NCBI RefSeq assembly: GCF_010894455.1
Contig: NZ_JAAIXY010000005.1
Span: 434,001 to 498,000 of the forward strand
Direction: 5' to 3'
Length of the DNA stretch: 64,000 nucleotides
From: Myxococcus eversor
Lineage (GTDB): Bacteria > Myxococcota > Myxococcia > Myxococcales > Myxococcaceae
Shown one piece after another: positions 27,601 to 36,263 of this stretch. The position numbers and the translations under genes are program-made. Position 1 is the stretch's first letter. Each line of letters starts with the position of its first letter. The notes under the pieces were generated by a model. The model worked only from the letters and a program-made list of their open reading frames with translations, was not told where the DNA came from and did no database searches.

Positions 27601-28325
27601 AGGAGGACCCCCAGGTGCAGGACGCGCTGGCGAAGCTGCGTGAGGGGACGAAGGAAGGCCTGTCCCCCACGGACCACCACGACCTGGGCGTCGCGTACAT
27701 GAGCATGGGCCTCGTGGACGACGCGATGCGTGAGTTCGGCAAGGCCAAGGAGGGCGGCGACGCCCGCGAGGCCCCGGCCGACGGCGCCGCGTCCAAGCCC
27801 GCGCGCACGGTTGCCAAGAAGGCGAAGGCTCAGGCCTCCGAGGCTCCCGCGAATCCGGCGGCTCCGAAGGCGCCCAAGGCCCCGAAGGCTTCCACCGAGA
27901 AGCCGACCGTGGCGGCGGCTGCCCCGGTGAAGGCTCCCGCGAAGCCGGCGGCGAAGAAGGCTCCCTCAGCCAAGTCCGCGAGCACCCAGGCTCCCGCGAA
28001 GAAGGGGGCGGCCGCGAAGAAGGGCGCTCCCGCGAAGGCGGCGGGTGCTAAGTCTTCCGCGAAGAAGGGCGCCGCCGTGAAGAAGGCCGCTTCGGTGAAG
28101 AAGGCGGCGGGCGGCAAGGCTTCGGCGAAGAAGGGCGCGGCGAAGAAGTCCGCTGGCAAGGCTTCGGCGAAGAAGGGCGTGGCGAAGAAGGCTCCCGTGA
28201 AGAAGGCGGCGGCCAAGAAGGCGGGCGGAAGAGCTCCCGCGAAGAAGAAGGCCTCCGCGAAGAAGGCGGCGGCCAAGAAAGTCACCCGGGCGAAGCCCTC
28301 GGCACGGGCGAAGGCCCGGCGGTAG
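24624..28325 (+). CDS. valS: Valyl-tRNA synthetase with long Lys/Ala-rich histone-like tail (1233 aa)
   Basis: Class I synthetase charging tRNA-Val. HIGH motif (GSLHIGHAL) near residue 55 and KMSKS variant (EKMAKTKGN) near 554, the editing domain between them, anticodon-binding domain, and the usual C-terminal coiled coil ([19 protein letters not shown]) ending near residue 930. The normal protein would stop there. Instead about 300 more residues follow in frame: a Ser/Glu-rich acidic linker, a TPR-like helical part ([20 protein letters not shown]), then about 180 residues of KKA/AKK repeats resembling histone H1 or bacterial HctA-like tails. High-GC codon use is continuous through the fusion. 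No Shine-Dalgarno precedes ATG 24624. The stop is 11 bases before nadC. Confidence 0.93.
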   Translation: MTDTTELSKAYEPTEVEARLYALWLERGYFRAAATSDKPAFSIVLPPPNVTGSLHIGHALTATIQDILTRWKRMSGFNALWLPGTDHAGIATQMVVEKELKKTEGKSRHDLGREAFLKRVWEWKGKYGARIGEQHRFLGASLDWSRERFTMDDQSSAAVREVFVRLYEEGLMYRAQKLINWCPSCRTALSDLEVEHEEKNGSIWHIRYPIKDSDRTLTVATTRPETMLGDTAVAIHPEDERYLGLVGQLVVLPLTGREIPIIADAELVDPKFGTGVVKVTPAHDFNDYQTGLRHKLPMVSILDEAARMTKDTGKYAGMDRFEARKAVLADLQEQGLLEKEEPHKLSIGTCQRCTTVVEPRLSPQWFIKIEPLARPAIEAVEQGRTKFVPESWTNTYFHWMRNIHDWCVSRQLWWGHQIPAYYCTSCSPRQGDDTDLPLDAPTVKVGGVDFARAEPIVSRATPESCPKCGGKSFIQDPDVLDTWFSSALWPFSTLGWPRDTAELKTFYPTSVMETGHDIIFFWVARMMMMGLHFMGDVPFRTVYLHAMVRDEKGEKMAKTKGNVIDPLDIILGAKPEQLNATLKNKFPQGMPAFGADALRFTLASLTQQGRDIKLSMDRLAGYKAFCNKLWNASRFALMNMGEYQYDGRSPKELPLTLADRWILSRLQRATTEASASLEVYGFAEAASTLYQFLWAELCDWYIELAKGSLYGEDPAAKDTTRAVLVYALDRVLRLIHPFMPFITEEIWQKLPMTRPTESIMIAPYPTPDTALVDEAAESEMAPVIAAIEGLRTIRGESNLSPATKVKAVVQSPDARTRELLERWRGYLLPLAGLSDVQVGPPGPKPPQAAAFMATNLEIYVPLAGLVDLDAERDRLRKEMARSEQEAASILRKLENPNFVAKAPPDVVEKDRARVLELKERKAKLEDHLQRIAPEPSMPEILPTESSSTSTEESESASPSEPAQVKVAPKEDKGGVDLGRELKGEMGDEGRVPEEDPQVQDALAKLREGTKEGLSPTDHHDLGVAYMSMGLVDDAMREFGKAKEGGDAREAPADGAASKPARTVAKKAKAQASEAPANPAAPKAPKAPKASTEKPTVAAAAPVKAPAKPAAKKAPSAKSASTQAPAKKGAAAKKGAPAKAAGAKSSAKKGAAVKKAASVKKAAGGKASAKKGAAKKSAGKASAKKGVAKKAPVKKAAAKKAGGRAPAKKKASAKKAAAKKVTRAKPSARAKARR

Positions 28326-28336
28326 CAGGAGGAGAC

Positions 28337-29221
28337 GTGCAGCAGGATTACCTCGATCGGCTCATCGACCTCGCCCTTGACGAAGACCTGGGGGCGGCGG
28401 GAGACGTCACCTCGCAGGCCCTCATTCCGCCTGACGCGGAGGGCAGTGCCGAGCTGGTCGCCAAGGAGCAGTTGGTGCTCGCGGGCCTCGAGGCCTTCAC
28501 GCGCGTCTTCCACAAGGTCGACCCGGACGTCGAGGTGGAGTTGCTCCGCCAGGACAGCCAGGAGATCAAGCCCAAGGTCGTGGCCGCCCGGTGTCACGGG
28601 CGGCTGCGCTCCCTGCTCGCCGCCGAGCGCACCGCGCTCAACCTGGTTCAGCGCGCCGCCGGCATCGCCACCCTGGCTCAGCAGGCGATGACGTCGGTGC
28701 GCGGCTCGAAGATGCAGGTGCTGGACACGCGCAAGACGCCTCCCGGCATGCGCGTGCTGGCCAAGGATGCCGTCCGCATGGGCGGCGCCACCAACCACCG
28801 CTTTGGCCTCTTCGATGGCGTGCTCATCAAGGACAACCACATCGCGGCGGTGGGTGGGTCCATCTCGGAGGCGCTCCGGCTCGCCAAGGCGAACGGGCCT
28901 CGCCTCTGCAAGATCGAGATTGAGGTCACCAACCTCAAGCAGCTCGCCGAAGCGCTCGAACACGGCGCTGACGTGGTGATGCTCGACAACATGGACGACG
29001 CGCAGATTCGCGAGGCCGTGAAGCTCGCGGGTGGTCGCGTTCCGCTCGAGGTGTCCGGTGGCGTCACCCTGGACCGCCTGCCTCGCCTGGCGAAGATGGG
29101 CGTGGACTTTGTCTCCATGGGGGCGCTGACGCACTCGGCGCGGGCCATGGACCTGTCGCTGGAAATCGTCGCGGCGAAGAAGCCGCGGCGTCCGCGCGCG
29201 GCGGCCCCTTCTCAGGGCTGA
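28337..29221 (+). CDS. nadC: Nicotinate-nucleotide pyrophosphorylase (quinolinate phosphoribosyltransferase)
   Basis: Converts quinolinate and PRPP to nicotinate mononucleotide in de novo NAD synthesis. Family residues are visible: RTALNLVQRAAGIAT, DTRKTPPGMR (quinolinate/PRPP contact), LIKDNHI, EIEVTN and EVSGGV. The length (294 aa) is normal. The start is GTG 28337 behind AGGAGGAGAC, 11 bases after valS, so it is probably cotranscribed with valS. nadA/nadB are not in the window. Confidence 0.93.
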   Translation: MQQDYLDRLIDLALDEDLGAAGDVTSQALIPPDAEGSAELVAKEQLVLAGLEAFTRVFHKVDPDVEVELLRQDSQEIKPKVVAARCHGRLRSLLAAERTALNLVQRAAGIATLAQQAMTSVRGSKMQVLDTRKTPPGMRVLAKDAVRMGGATNHRFGLFDGVLIKDNHIAAVGGSISEALRLAKANGPRLCKIEIEVTNLKQLAEALEHGADVVMLDNMDDAQIREAVKLAGGRVPLEVSGGVTLDRLPRLAKMGVDFVSMGALTHSARAMDLSLEIVAAKKPRRPRAAAPSQG

Positions 29222-29228
29222 GCCTCGC

Positions 29229-29951
29229 TCACTCCGGGCCCTTGCTCCGCTGAGCGAGGGCCTGGGCCTTGAGCCCCTCCATGTCGGGGATGAAGCGGCG
29301 CTCGGGCACCAGCCGGGGCCGGTGGACGCGGTCCATCCGGAACATGCGCGCCGCGGACTTCTCCACGTCGCGCGCCAGCACGTACCAGACAGGCGACTCG
29401 ACGAGCAGTCCGTGCGGCTCCACGCAGCGACGGCTCTTCTTCCCGTGGCGGTCCTCGTAGTCGAAGGCGAGGCACACCTGCTCGCGGAAGGCCTGCTCGA
29501 AGATGGCGAGCAGCTCCTCGGGCGGCGCTCCCAGTGTCGAGAGCACGCGGGCCGTCGCGGGGCGCCCCACCACCACGCGCTGACACAGCTCGCGCATGCT
29601 GCGTGAGCGCTCCCTCGGCACGCTGGCGAAGAGCTTGTCGAGCCCCGAGCGTGCCGCGCTCCCCCAAGGCAACGCGCTTCCCGTCGAGGACAGGCTCGCG
29701 GCCAGCCACAGCGCGACGACCTCCTCGACGGAGAGGTGGACGGCGGTGACGCCCCTGTCGCGCTCCAGGCGGACGCCGCCTCCCGGGCCGGTGTCGCTGG
29801 CGATGGGCAGGCCCTGCTCCCGCAGGGTGGCGAGGTCTCTGTGGATGGTGCGCGGGCTCACCCCCAGCGCGGCGGAAATCTCCGCGACGGTGGTGGCCTC
29901 GCGGCCCCGGAGAAAGTCGACCAGACGCATGACTCGGCTGACGCGTGCCAT
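29229..29951 (-). CDS. HTH-WYL (YafY/DeoR-like) transcriptional regulator
   Basis: An N-terminal helix-turn-helix (AEISAALGVSPRTIHRDLATL) followed by a WYL domain (about residues 135-225: REQVCLAFDYEDRHGKKS; ESPVWYVLARD, where VWYV is the WYL position). WYL proteins bind ligands such as nucleotides and control DNA-damage, defence or metabolic genes. It is divergent from the hydrolase gene at 30035, the probable target, with a CTGACA direct repeat in the 83-base spacer. The tail is 7 bases from the nadC stop. Confidence 0.88.
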   Translation of the reverse strand: MARVSRVMRLVDFLRGREATTVAEISAALGVSPRTIHRDLATLREQGLPIASDTGPGGGVRLERDRGVTAVHLSVEEVVALWLAASLSSTGSALPWGSAARSGLDKLFASVPRERSRSMRELCQRVVVGRPATARVLSTLGAPPEELLAIFEQAFREQVCLAFDYEDRHGKKSRRCVEPHGLLVESPVWYVLARDVEKSAARMFRMDRVHRPRLVPERRFIPDMEGLKAQALAQRSKGPE

Positions 29952-29971
29952 TTGCTGACAGATTCTGACAG
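29952..29971. promoter_or_regulatory. Direct-repeat operator candidate for the WYL regulator
   Basis: TTGCTGACAG and ATTCTGACAG repeat with a period of 10 bases (one helical turn) immediately upstream of the regulator's start and within the shared divergent promoter. Placement suits autoregulation; no family consensus was available to test. Confidence 0.45.
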
Positions 29972-30034
29972 GGATGGGCCGTACTCAAGGATTCATGGCG
30001 CGGCTGGACGCGCCCCTGAATCGAGGAGGTCGTC

Positions 30035-30796
30035 ATGAAGGGCCCTGCGGGCGCGCTGTACGTGAATGACGGTGGCGAGGGTGGGCTTCCGGTGGTGTTC
30101 GTCCACTCCAGCGCCGGGAGTACGAAGCACTGGGCGTCGCAGCTCTCACACCTGCGCCAGACGCGTCGGGCGCTCGCGCTGGACTTGCGAGGACACGGCC
30201 AGTCCGAGGTCCCCACCGAGGGCGCGATTTCCGTCGAGGACTTCGCGGCGGACGTCGCGGCGGTGGTGGACGGCTTGAAGCTGGAGCGGTTCGTGCTCGT
30301 GGGCCACAGCCTGGGCGGAGCGGTCTGCGCGGCGTACGCGGCGGCACATCCGTCGCGAGTGGCGGGGTTGCTGCTGCTCGACCCTGCTTCCGATGGACGG
30401 ATGATTCCAGAGGAGCAGGCGCAGGGGCTGATGGCGGTGCTGGGCACCGAGGCGTGGCTTCAGGTCGTCGAGGAGTACTGGGCGCCGATGCTCGCGCCCT
30501 CTCGGCCCGAGGTTCGGGAGCAGGTGCTCGGGGGCTTGAGGGCCACCGCCCAGGTGGCGGTCCGGTCGGGACTGGGTTCGCTCCTGACGTTCGATCCGGT
30601 CTCCGCGCTGCGCCGCTACCCGGGGCCGAAGCTGTCCGTGGTGACGGCCTACAACGAGGGCCCGGATGCGTACCAGGTGCGGGTGCCCGAGCTGCCGTTC
30701 AAGAAGGTGGAGCCCATCACTGGCCACTGGGTACAGCTCGATGCGCCGGCATGGGTGAACGGCGTGCTCGACGGGTTCCTCGCGCCGCTGCGCTGA
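30035..30796 (+). CDS. Alpha/beta hydrolase
   Basis: Serine hydrolase fold: oxyanion region VFVHSSAGSTKHW, DLRGHGQSE, nucleophile elbow GHSLGG (Ser near residue 91), and a C-terminal GHWVQLD that gives the catalytic His. The length (253 aa) and motifs fit esterases, lactonases or C-C hydrolases; the substrate cannot be told. No signal peptide. The gene is divergent from the WYL regulator, which probably controls it, and is followed by a good terminator. Confidence 0.88.
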   Translation: MKGPAGALYVNDGGEGGLPVVFVHSSAGSTKHWASQLSHLRQTRRALALDLRGHGQSEVPTEGAISVEDFAADVAAVVDGLKLERFVLVGHSLGGAVCAAYAAAHPSRVAGLLLLDPASDGRMIPEEQAQGLMAVLGTEAWLQVVEEYWAPMLAPSRPEVREQVLGGLRATAQVAVRSGLGSLLTFDPVSALRRYPGPKLSVVTAYNEGPDAYQVRVPELPFKKVEPITGHWVQLDAPAWVNGVLDGFLAPLR

Positions 30797-30815
30797 GTGG
30801 TTCGGGTTCGCGGCG

Positions 30816-30843
30816 GGGACCTCGAGTCCGAGGTCCCTGTCTT
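30816..30843 (+). terminator. Bidirectional terminator between convergent genes
   Basis: A perfect 9-bp stem GGGACCTCG / AGTC loop / CGAGGTCCC, followed by TGTCTTC. It lies between the hydrolase stop (30796) and the end of the convergent phosphatase gene (30854). Confidence 0.75.
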
Positions 30844-30853
30844 CAGTCCGGGC

Positions 30854-32470
30854 TCACTTGCCGGTGAGGATCTCCGCGCGGGGCTTTCCCTCCGTGGACG
30901 CGGGCATCCCCATCTCCAGCAGCGCCGCGAGCGTGGGTGCCACGTCCACCGGGTCGATCTCCGTCATGTACGTCCCCGGTTTGATTCCCTTGCCCGCGAA
31001 CACCACGGGCACCTGCGAGTCGTACGAGTACGGAGAGCCGTGCGTGCTCCCCTCGGGGTCGAAGTAGACGACCTGGAAGGGCCGCAGCAGGAACAGCACG
31101 TCGCCGCTGCGCTCCGGGAAGTAGCCCTTGCGCAGGGGGGCCAGGTAGCCCGCAGGGTCCGGCGCGGTGAAGAGCTCTTCACGCGTCACCGCCGCCACGA
31201 CATGGGGCTGCTTCAACAGCCAGTCCGCCACCGCGCGCCGCACCTGCGCGCCATCCACCTTGCCCGACGTCAGCGCCGGACCGCCCAGGTACACGTCCAG
31301 TTCCTCCATCGTCGCCGTGACGTCCGGGCCGAAGCGCTCCTTTACCATCGCGGAGATGCCCTCGCTGAGGGTCTTGGGGTTCAGCCGTTGCGCGGGCAAC
31401 CCCGCCGCCGCCCACTGCTCGGGCGCCGTCGCTCCGCCATGGTCCGCCACCAGCGCGATGGTCAGGTTGGCGCGTCCACCGGCCGCGCGCTCGGCCGCGG
31501 AGATGAGATCCCCGAGCGCCTTGTCCAACCGCAGCATCGTGTCCTGCATCTCCCACGAGTACGGGCCGTACTCATGGAACACGTTGTCCGTCCCGCTGAA
31601 GCTCACCGCGAGCAGGTCCGGCACCGCGTCCTTCCCCAACTCCTCACCGACGATGGCCGCCTTCGCCGCCTCCACCAGCAGCGTGTGCGAGTCCGGCGAG
31701 ACGCCGAACGCCTTGTAGAAGTTGAGCCCCGGCTCCTTCAGTCCGCCCGTGAGCGGATGCGGGAAGGTGCGGCCCAGCCCGTACGAGTCCGCCTCGTAGC
31801 TCCGGTCATCCTCGCCGATGTACTCCGCGCGCGGACGCATCAGCTCCCACGTCTTGCCGAAGTACGACTCCGGGAGCTTCCGCGCGTTGAGCTGCTTCAC
31901 CCACTCGGGGAACTCCTTCGTGTACCAGGTGCCGGTCACGAACTTCCCCACGCCGTCATCGAACCACCACGCCTGTCCCAGCCGGCCCGCCATCGGGATG
32001 GCCGAGCGCGACTTGAGCGACACCGCCACCGCCTTGCCTCGCTCCTGCGTGGCCATCCGCAGCCGGTCCGCGAGCGTCTCCGCCATGAGGTTCGCGGGGC
32101 TGGCGTCCTGCCCCGGCTTGAGCGTCGCCTCCAGCACCGGGTGCGCCGGGTCCACGAAGGAATAGACGAGCTTGCCGGTGGAGCGGTCCGCCCACCGGTT
32201 GTCGACGATGCCGTGACGCCACGGGTTGGTGCCCGTGGCCAGCGTGGTGTGGCCCGGCGCGGTGCGGCACTTCGCGTAGGCATAACGCGCGTACGGGAAG
32301 TAGGCGCCACTGTCGAGCAGTTGACCCAGCGCGCCCTGGAGCCGGGGACGGTTGCGCAAGAGGACGTCGCTGCCGAGCGCATCCACGGTGATGAGCAGGG
32401 TGAGTCGGGGAGGACGCGCGGCGGCGGGGAGCGAACCCAGCAGGGCGGTCAGGGCGAGGGCGCGAATCAT
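30854..32470 (-). CDS. Secreted alkaline phosphatase superfamily enzyme (PafA-like), 538 aa
   Basis: ATG 32470 gives a signal peptide (MIRALALTALLGSLPAAA); the longer frame upstream lacks one. Asp30 (ITVDALGSD) and the catalytic Thr70 in CRTAPGHTTLATG match the PafA/nucleotide pyrophosphatase family, as do FSGTDNVFHEYGP (Asp and His ligands) and ADHGGA. The C-terminal part carries SYDSQVPVVFAGKGI and EIDPVDVAPTLAALL, typical of this superfamily. A periplasmic or secreted phosphomonoesterase or phosphodiesterase is expected. It is divergent from the YbgC gene with a 100-base spacer. Confidence 0.88.
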   Translation of the reverse strand: MIRALALTALLGSLPAAARPPRLTLLITVDALGSDVLLRNRPRLQGALGQLLDSGAYFPYARYAYAKCRTAPGHTTLATGTNPWRHGIVDNRWADRSTGKLVYSFVDPAHPVLEATLKPGQDASPANLMAETLADRLRMATQERGKAVAVSLKSRSAIPMAGRLGQAWWFDDGVGKFVTGTWYTKEFPEWVKQLNARKLPESYFGKTWELMRPRAEYIGEDDRSYEADSYGLGRTFPHPLTGGLKEPGLNFYKAFGVSPDSHTLLVEAAKAAIVGEELGKDAVPDLLAVSFSGTDNVFHEYGPYSWEMQDTMLRLDKALGDLISAAERAAGGRANLTIALVADHGGATAPEQWAAAGLPAQRLNPKTLSEGISAMVKERFGPDVTATMEELDVYLGGPALTSGKVDGAQVRRAVADWLLKQPHVVAAVTREELFTAPDPAGYLAPLRKGYFPERSGDVLFLLRPFQVVYFDPEGSTHGSPYSYDSQVPVVFAGKGIKPGTYMTEIDPVDVAPTLAALLEMGMPASTEGKPRAEILTGK

Positions 32471-32570
32471 ACGTCCAAGAAGCTGACCTGCCCGACGGAG
32501 AAGATGCAACCGACAAGCGCCTCGGCGTCTTGGACGGCGGCGGTCAGCCCCTGCTACGGTCCGCGCCCTC

Positions 32571-32981
32571 ATGGTCGAGGCCCGACTGCGCGTCATCTAC
32601 GGCGACACCGATCAAATGGGTGTCGTCTACTACGCGAACTACTTCCGCTACTTCGAGTTCGCCCGAAGCGAGTACTTCCGCGCGCGCGGAGGCAGCTACC
32701 GGGAGTTCGAGGGCACTGGCTTCATGCTGCCGGTGGCGGAGGCGAGCTGCGCGTACAAGTCCCCCGCGCGCTACGACGACGTGCTCGTCATCCGCGCGAC
32801 GGTGAGCGAGTTGCGCCGGGCCTCGGTCGTGTTCACCTACGAGCTTTTCCGCGAGGGCGAACCGCGCACGTTGCTGTGCACCGGTCGTACCCTGCACGCG
32901 TGCGTGGGGCGCGACGGCAAGCCCACGCGGTTGCCGGAGTCCTTGGCCCGGCTGCTGGAACATCCGAACGCAGGAACCTGA
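32571..32981 (+). CDS. YbgC-type acyl-CoA thioesterase (hot dog fold)
   Basis: A 136-residue hot-dog protein with the YbgC/4-hydroxybenzoyl-CoA thioesterase signature YGDTDQMGVVYYANY; Asp14 of D-T-D is the expected catalytic residue. Tyr replaces the common His in VVYHANY. It probably hydrolyses short-chain or phospholipid-linked acyl thioesters in the cytoplasm; in many Proteobacteria ybgC heads the tol-pal operon, but not here. The stop is 13 bases before glpX, so it opens a three-gene operon (32571-34422). Confidence 0.88.
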   Translation: MVEARLRVIYGDTDQMGVVYYANYFRYFEFARSEYFRARGGSYREFEGTGFMLPVAEASCAYKSPARYDDVLVIRATVSELRRASVVFTYELFREGEPRTLLCTGRTLHACVGRDGKPTRLPESLARLLEHPNAGT

Positions 32982-32994
32982 AGGAGCACCGATT

Positions 32995-33963
32995 ATGGAT
33001 CGCAACCTTGCAATGGAGGTCGTGCGCGTCACCGAGATGGCGGCCATCGCCTCCGCCCGACTGATGGGCCGCGGCGACAAGAACGAGTCGGACCAGGCCG
33101 CCGTGGACGCCATGCGCCGCGCCTTCGACGCGCTGCAGATCGACGGCACCATCGTCATCGGCGAGGGCGAGCGCGACGAGGCGCCCATGCTCTACATCGG
33201 CGAGAAGGTCGGCCGCCGTGGCGAGGGTGACCCCGCCGTGGACATCGCGCTGGACCCCCTGGAGGGCACCAACCTGTGCGCCTACGGCCGTCCGGGCTCC
33301 ATCACCGTGGTGGCCATGGCCAGCAAGGGCGGGCTGCTCAACGCGCCCGACACGTACATGGAGAAGCTCGCCGTGGGTCCCCGCGCCCGGGGCGCCATCG
33401 ACCTGCGCAAGAGCCCCACGGATAACCTGCGCGCCGTCGCGGAGAAGATGAAGGTCTACGTGGAGGACCTCACCGTCGTCGTCCTCGACCGCGAGCGCCA
33501 CCAGGACCTCATCAAGGAGATCCGCGCCGCGGGCGCGCGCATCCGGCTCATCGAGGACGGTGACGTGGCGGGCGCCATCGCCACCTGTTTCGAGGGCACG
33601 GGCGTGGACGTGCTGATGGGCACCGGCGGAGCGCCCGAGGGCGTCATCGCCGCGGCGGCCATCCGCGCCACCGGCGGCGACATGCAGGGCCGGCTGGTGC
33701 CCCGCAACCCGGGCGAAATCGAGCGCGCCAAGAAGATGGGCATCACCGACATGTCGAAGATCTATGCCGCCGAGGAGCTGGCCCGGGGCGAGGTGATGTT
33801 CGCCGCCACGGGAGTCACCAGCGGCGACTTCCTCAAGGGCGTGCGCTTCTTCGGCGGCGGCTGTGAGACGCACTCCGTCGTCATGCGCAGCAAGACGAGC
33901 ACCGTGCGCTTCATCCAGTCCCTGCACAAGTTCGACAAGAAGCCGGGCTACGCTGCGTTCTAG
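32995..33963 (+). CDS. glpX: Class II fructose-1,6-bisphosphatase
   Basis: Gluconeogenic enzyme removing the C1 phosphate of fructose 1,6-bisphosphate. Family signatures: IVIGEGERDEAPML, IALDPLEGTNL (the DPLEGT metal site), GTGGAPEGVIAAAA and GRLVPRN. The length (322 aa) is normal. Start ATG 32995 follows AAGGAG. It lies between the thioesterase and START-like genes in one operon. Important for predators growing on amino acids and lipids; that context is inferred. Confidence 0.95.
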   Translation: MDRNLAMEVVRVTEMAAIASARLMGRGDKNESDQAAVDAMRRAFDALQIDGTIVIGEGERDEAPMLYIGEKVGRRGEGDPAVDIALDPLEGTNLCAYGRPGSITVVAMASKGGLLNAPDTYMEKLAVGPRARGAIDLRKSPTDNLRAVAEKMKVYVEDLTVVVLDRERHQDLIKEIRAAGARIRLIEDGDVAGAIATCFEGTGVDVLMGTGGAPEGVIAAAAIRATGGDMQGRLVPRNPGEIERAKKMGITDMSKIYAAEELARGEVMFAATGVTSGDFLKGVRFFGGGCETHSVVMRSKTSTVRFIQSLHKFDKKPGYAAF

Positions 33964-33996
33964 CCTGTCCCCTCGACGCTTTCGGAGACCGACACC

Positions 33997-34422
33997 ATGC
34001 CTGGCGCCACGCGGACCATCGTCATCAACGCCCCCGTCGAGAAGGTGTTCGACGTCATCACCCAGTACGAGCGCTACCCGGAGTTCCTCTCCGAGGTGAA
34101 GGAGATCCGCACCGAGAACCGGAAGGGCAACACCGTCGACGTCCACTACAAGGTCGACGTCATGAAGACGGTCAACTACTCCATCCGCGTGGTGGAGGAG
34201 CGCCCCCGCCGCATGGCCTGGTCCTTCATCAAGGGCGAGGTCATGAAGGACAACAAGGGCAGCTGGCTCCTGGAGCCCGAGGGCGAGGGCAAGACGCGAG
34301 CGACCTACAACGTGGAGATGGCCCTGGGCCTGCTCGTGCCCAAGGCCGTCGTCAACGCCCTGGTCGACACGTCGCTGCCGAAGATGCTGGAGGCGTTCAA
34401 GCGCCGCGCCGAGGCGCCTTGA
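33997..34422 (+). CDS. SRPBCC/START-like protein (polyketide cyclase / CoQ10-binding type)
   Basis: A 141-residue helix-grip protein. Typical segments: INAPVEKVFDVITQYERYPEFL near the start, VDVHYKVDVMKTVNYSIRVVEE in the strands, and a long C-terminal helix (ALVDTSLPKMLEAFKRRAE). Related proteins bind hydrophobic ligands, such as ubiquinone in Coq10. It is 33 bases after glpX and likely cotranscribed. The ligand is not predictable. Confidence 0.85.
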   Translation: MPGATRTIVINAPVEKVFDVITQYERYPEFLSEVKEIRTENRKGNTVDVHYKVDVMKTVNYSIRVVEERPRRMAWSFIKGEVMKDNKGSWLLEPEGEGKTRATYNVEMALGLLVPKAVVNALVDTSLPKMLEAFKRRAEAP

Positions 34423-34807
34423 AAGTGGCGGCCAGGGGTCCGTCTGGACTCCAGGTCCCTCGCTGACCCCACCCGCCTGGGAGTAGACAGGCGGGCAGGC
34501 CCTCCCGCCGGGCGGCTTGCCGCCCCGAGTGCCGGAGGTGTGTCGGGACGCGGTCCGCTTGCGGGCCGTCGCGAGGGCATTAGAATCAACAGCATCCCGA
34601 CCGGAAGTTTCGGGTCTCCATGACATCTACGCCACGGTTCCCCTGGCTCGGCTGTCGGATGGTGGACGAGCAACCGTGCGAGATGGCGGCAACGTACCCA
34701 GTGCGGAACCGGGGTTCTTAATTTGCATCTGAGAGTGGTGGCAGTGATTTCTGGGCGGGACGGCGGGCGTACATCGGGGTACGTAGGCTGAGGGGAGACG
34801 GAAACCC
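34423..34807. other. Intergenic region with two GC hairpins and a weak promoter
   Basis: GGCGGGCAGGCCCTCCCGCC (about 34490) and GGGCGGC-TT-GCCGCCC (34510-34525) are adjacent hairpins that may end the glpX operon. TTGCGG (34559) and TAGAAT (34581) with 16 bases between them could be a promoter. A 33-codon frame from ATG 34619 has no ribosome-binding site. A leader of about 200 bases would then precede the small protein gene. Confidence 0.4.
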
Positions 34808-34984
34808 ATGCTCGACGCCTTCATCATCGAAGAAATCAAGCGCAGGGAGCGCCGCCGGGAGGAGCACGACAGGCCCGTGGTGGAGCTGCCGCTGCCCATG
34901 CCCGACGACCGCCCGCGTCGTAGGACTGAAACCGAGGAAGAGAAGCCCCAGCGGGGCGTGGTGGTCATCGACCTGCTGGCCTGA
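34808..34984 (+). CDS. Small charged protein, 58 aa
   Basis: ATG 34808 follows AGGGGAG with 11 bases between. The sequence begins MLDAFIIEEIKRRERRREEH, then a Pro-rich middle (VELPLPMPDDRPRRR), an acidic TETEEEK patch and a hydrophobic end (GVVVIDLLA). Codon use is typical of the genome, with GC-rich third positions, so it is probably a real gene. No family recognised. A basic helix next to an acidic/proline segment suggests binding to a protein or nucleic acid, without further support. Confidence 0.65.
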   Translation: MLDAFIIEEIKRRERRREEHDRPVVELPLPMPDDRPRRRTETEEEKPQRGVVVIDLLA

Positions 34985-35110
34985 GTGACACACGCGGCCC
35001 CCAGGCCGCATTGACGTGGCAACGAGCCCGCGGCGGGCGTCCCCCTGAGGACCGTCCCCCGCGGGCTTCGTGTATCTGGCAGCCCTCCGCCACCCCGCAC
35101 GGGCGACGCT

Positions 35111-36199
35111 TCAGTCGGCCACGAGGCTGAGCAGGTGCCGGGGGTGGTAGACGTCCCAGAGGGGGCCCTTCACCGTGCCCAGCGCCTCCAGCACCTGCTT
35201 GCGCCACTCCTCGGGCAGGGCCTCCTCGCCGTGGAAGGCGCCCACCAGCGCGCCCGTCACCGCGCCGTGGACCTCCGTGTCGCCGCCCCGGTGGACCACG
35301 TCGATGAGGGCCGCCTGGGCGGTGGGGGCGTGGAGCAGCTCCCAGAAGGCCAGCCGGAAGGCGACGTGGATGGCGTGCTGGGCGCGGTGCACGTGCAGGT
35401 CCGGGCCGTAGAGCCAGGGGTCGTCGTCGCGCGCGCGCGCCAGGTCCTCGCGCAGCAGGCCGGAGGCGAAGGCCACCTCCTGGACGTAGTCGGGGGCGGA
35501 GCGCCCCAACGCCGCGCCGGCCAGCAGGATGCCGGACTCCGCGGCCGTGACGAGGTCCTCGGGCTTCAACCCCTCGCCCGTCGTCACGGCCTTGGCGAGC
35601 GCGGCGGTGAGGGCGGCGCACGCGAGCTGGCAGCGCGGGTCGTAGTGGGTGAGCGCGGAGTCCTCCAGCGCGGCCTGGGTGCGAGCCTTCGCGTCACCCG
35701 CCAGGTACACGCCCAGCGGCGCGCAGCGCGCCAGGCTGCCCGCGCCCACGGCCTTGCGGTGGCTTCGCAGCCACACGCGCTTGCCCGCGCCCAGGGGAGG
35801 CAGGCCGGAGGACTGGCAGTCCTCCAGCACTTCCTTCATGGCCTCGCTGACGTCGAAGGCGTGGGGCTGCCAGGCCCGGTAGCGGCGCAGCGCGTCCGCG
35901 GCGTCATAGCGCTTGAAGTCGCGCAGGCTGTGCCCCAGGCAACAGGCGAGGTGGACCTCTTCCGTCACCTGTCCCTTGCGCAGCTGCTGGGGGCCTCCGC
36001 CCGTCATCCTGTCGTACGGCCCATCCGCCAGCGTGGGGAAGGGGGAGGCCTGCAGGTTGCGGTGCGCGGTGGGCACCGCGAGGGCGTTGCCCACGGCGAG
36101 GCCGAGCAGGGCGCCTCGGCGGCGCTGGGCGATGAGCGGGTCGGGCCCCTGGGGGGCATTGCGGCGACGGGGCGGCGGCGGCATTCGGCGGGTGGACAC
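35111..36199 (-). CDS. ADP-ribosylglycohydrolase-family protein with altered metal site
   Basis: A DraG/ARH-like all-helical fold: GALLGLAVGNALAVP near residue 30, repeated Ala-rich helices, and C-terminal DVVHRGGDTEVHGAVTGALVGAFHGEEALPEEW. Active members bind two Mg ions through a TDDT motif near residue 60-80 and GGDTDT near the end. Here the first reads VTEEVHL and the second GGDTEVH, so several aspartates are replaced by Glu or Val. It may still bind metal weakly, act on another substrate, or be a non-catalytic binder. It is divergent from surE. Confidence 0.8.
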   Translation of the reverse strand: MSTRRMPPPPRRRNAPQGPDPLIAQRRRGALLGLAVGNALAVPTAHRNLQASPFPTLADGPYDRMTGGGPQQLRKGQVTEEVHLACCLGHSLRDFKRYDAADALRRYRAWQPHAFDVSEAMKEVLEDCQSSGLPPLGAGKRVWLRSHRKAVGAGSLARCAPLGVYLAGDAKARTQAALEDSALTHYDPRCQLACAALTAALAKAVTTGEGLKPEDLVTAAESGILLAGAALGRSAPDYVQEVAFASGLLREDLARARDDDPWLYGPDLHVHRAQHAIHVAFRLAFWELLHAPTAQAALIDVVHRGGDTEVHGAVTGALVGAFHGEEALPEEWRKQVLEALGTVKGPLWDVYHPRHLLSLVAD

Positions 36200-36263
36200 T
36201 GTAACAGCGCCGCCGGTGAGCGTGCTTGCCGATGCCCGGGGGCTCCTCTACAACCGCGCGGCT

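Noticed and set aside
34619-34720. 33-codon frame in the leader of the small protein gene
   Set aside because: No ribosome-binding site and no distinctive features; it may be leader sequence only.
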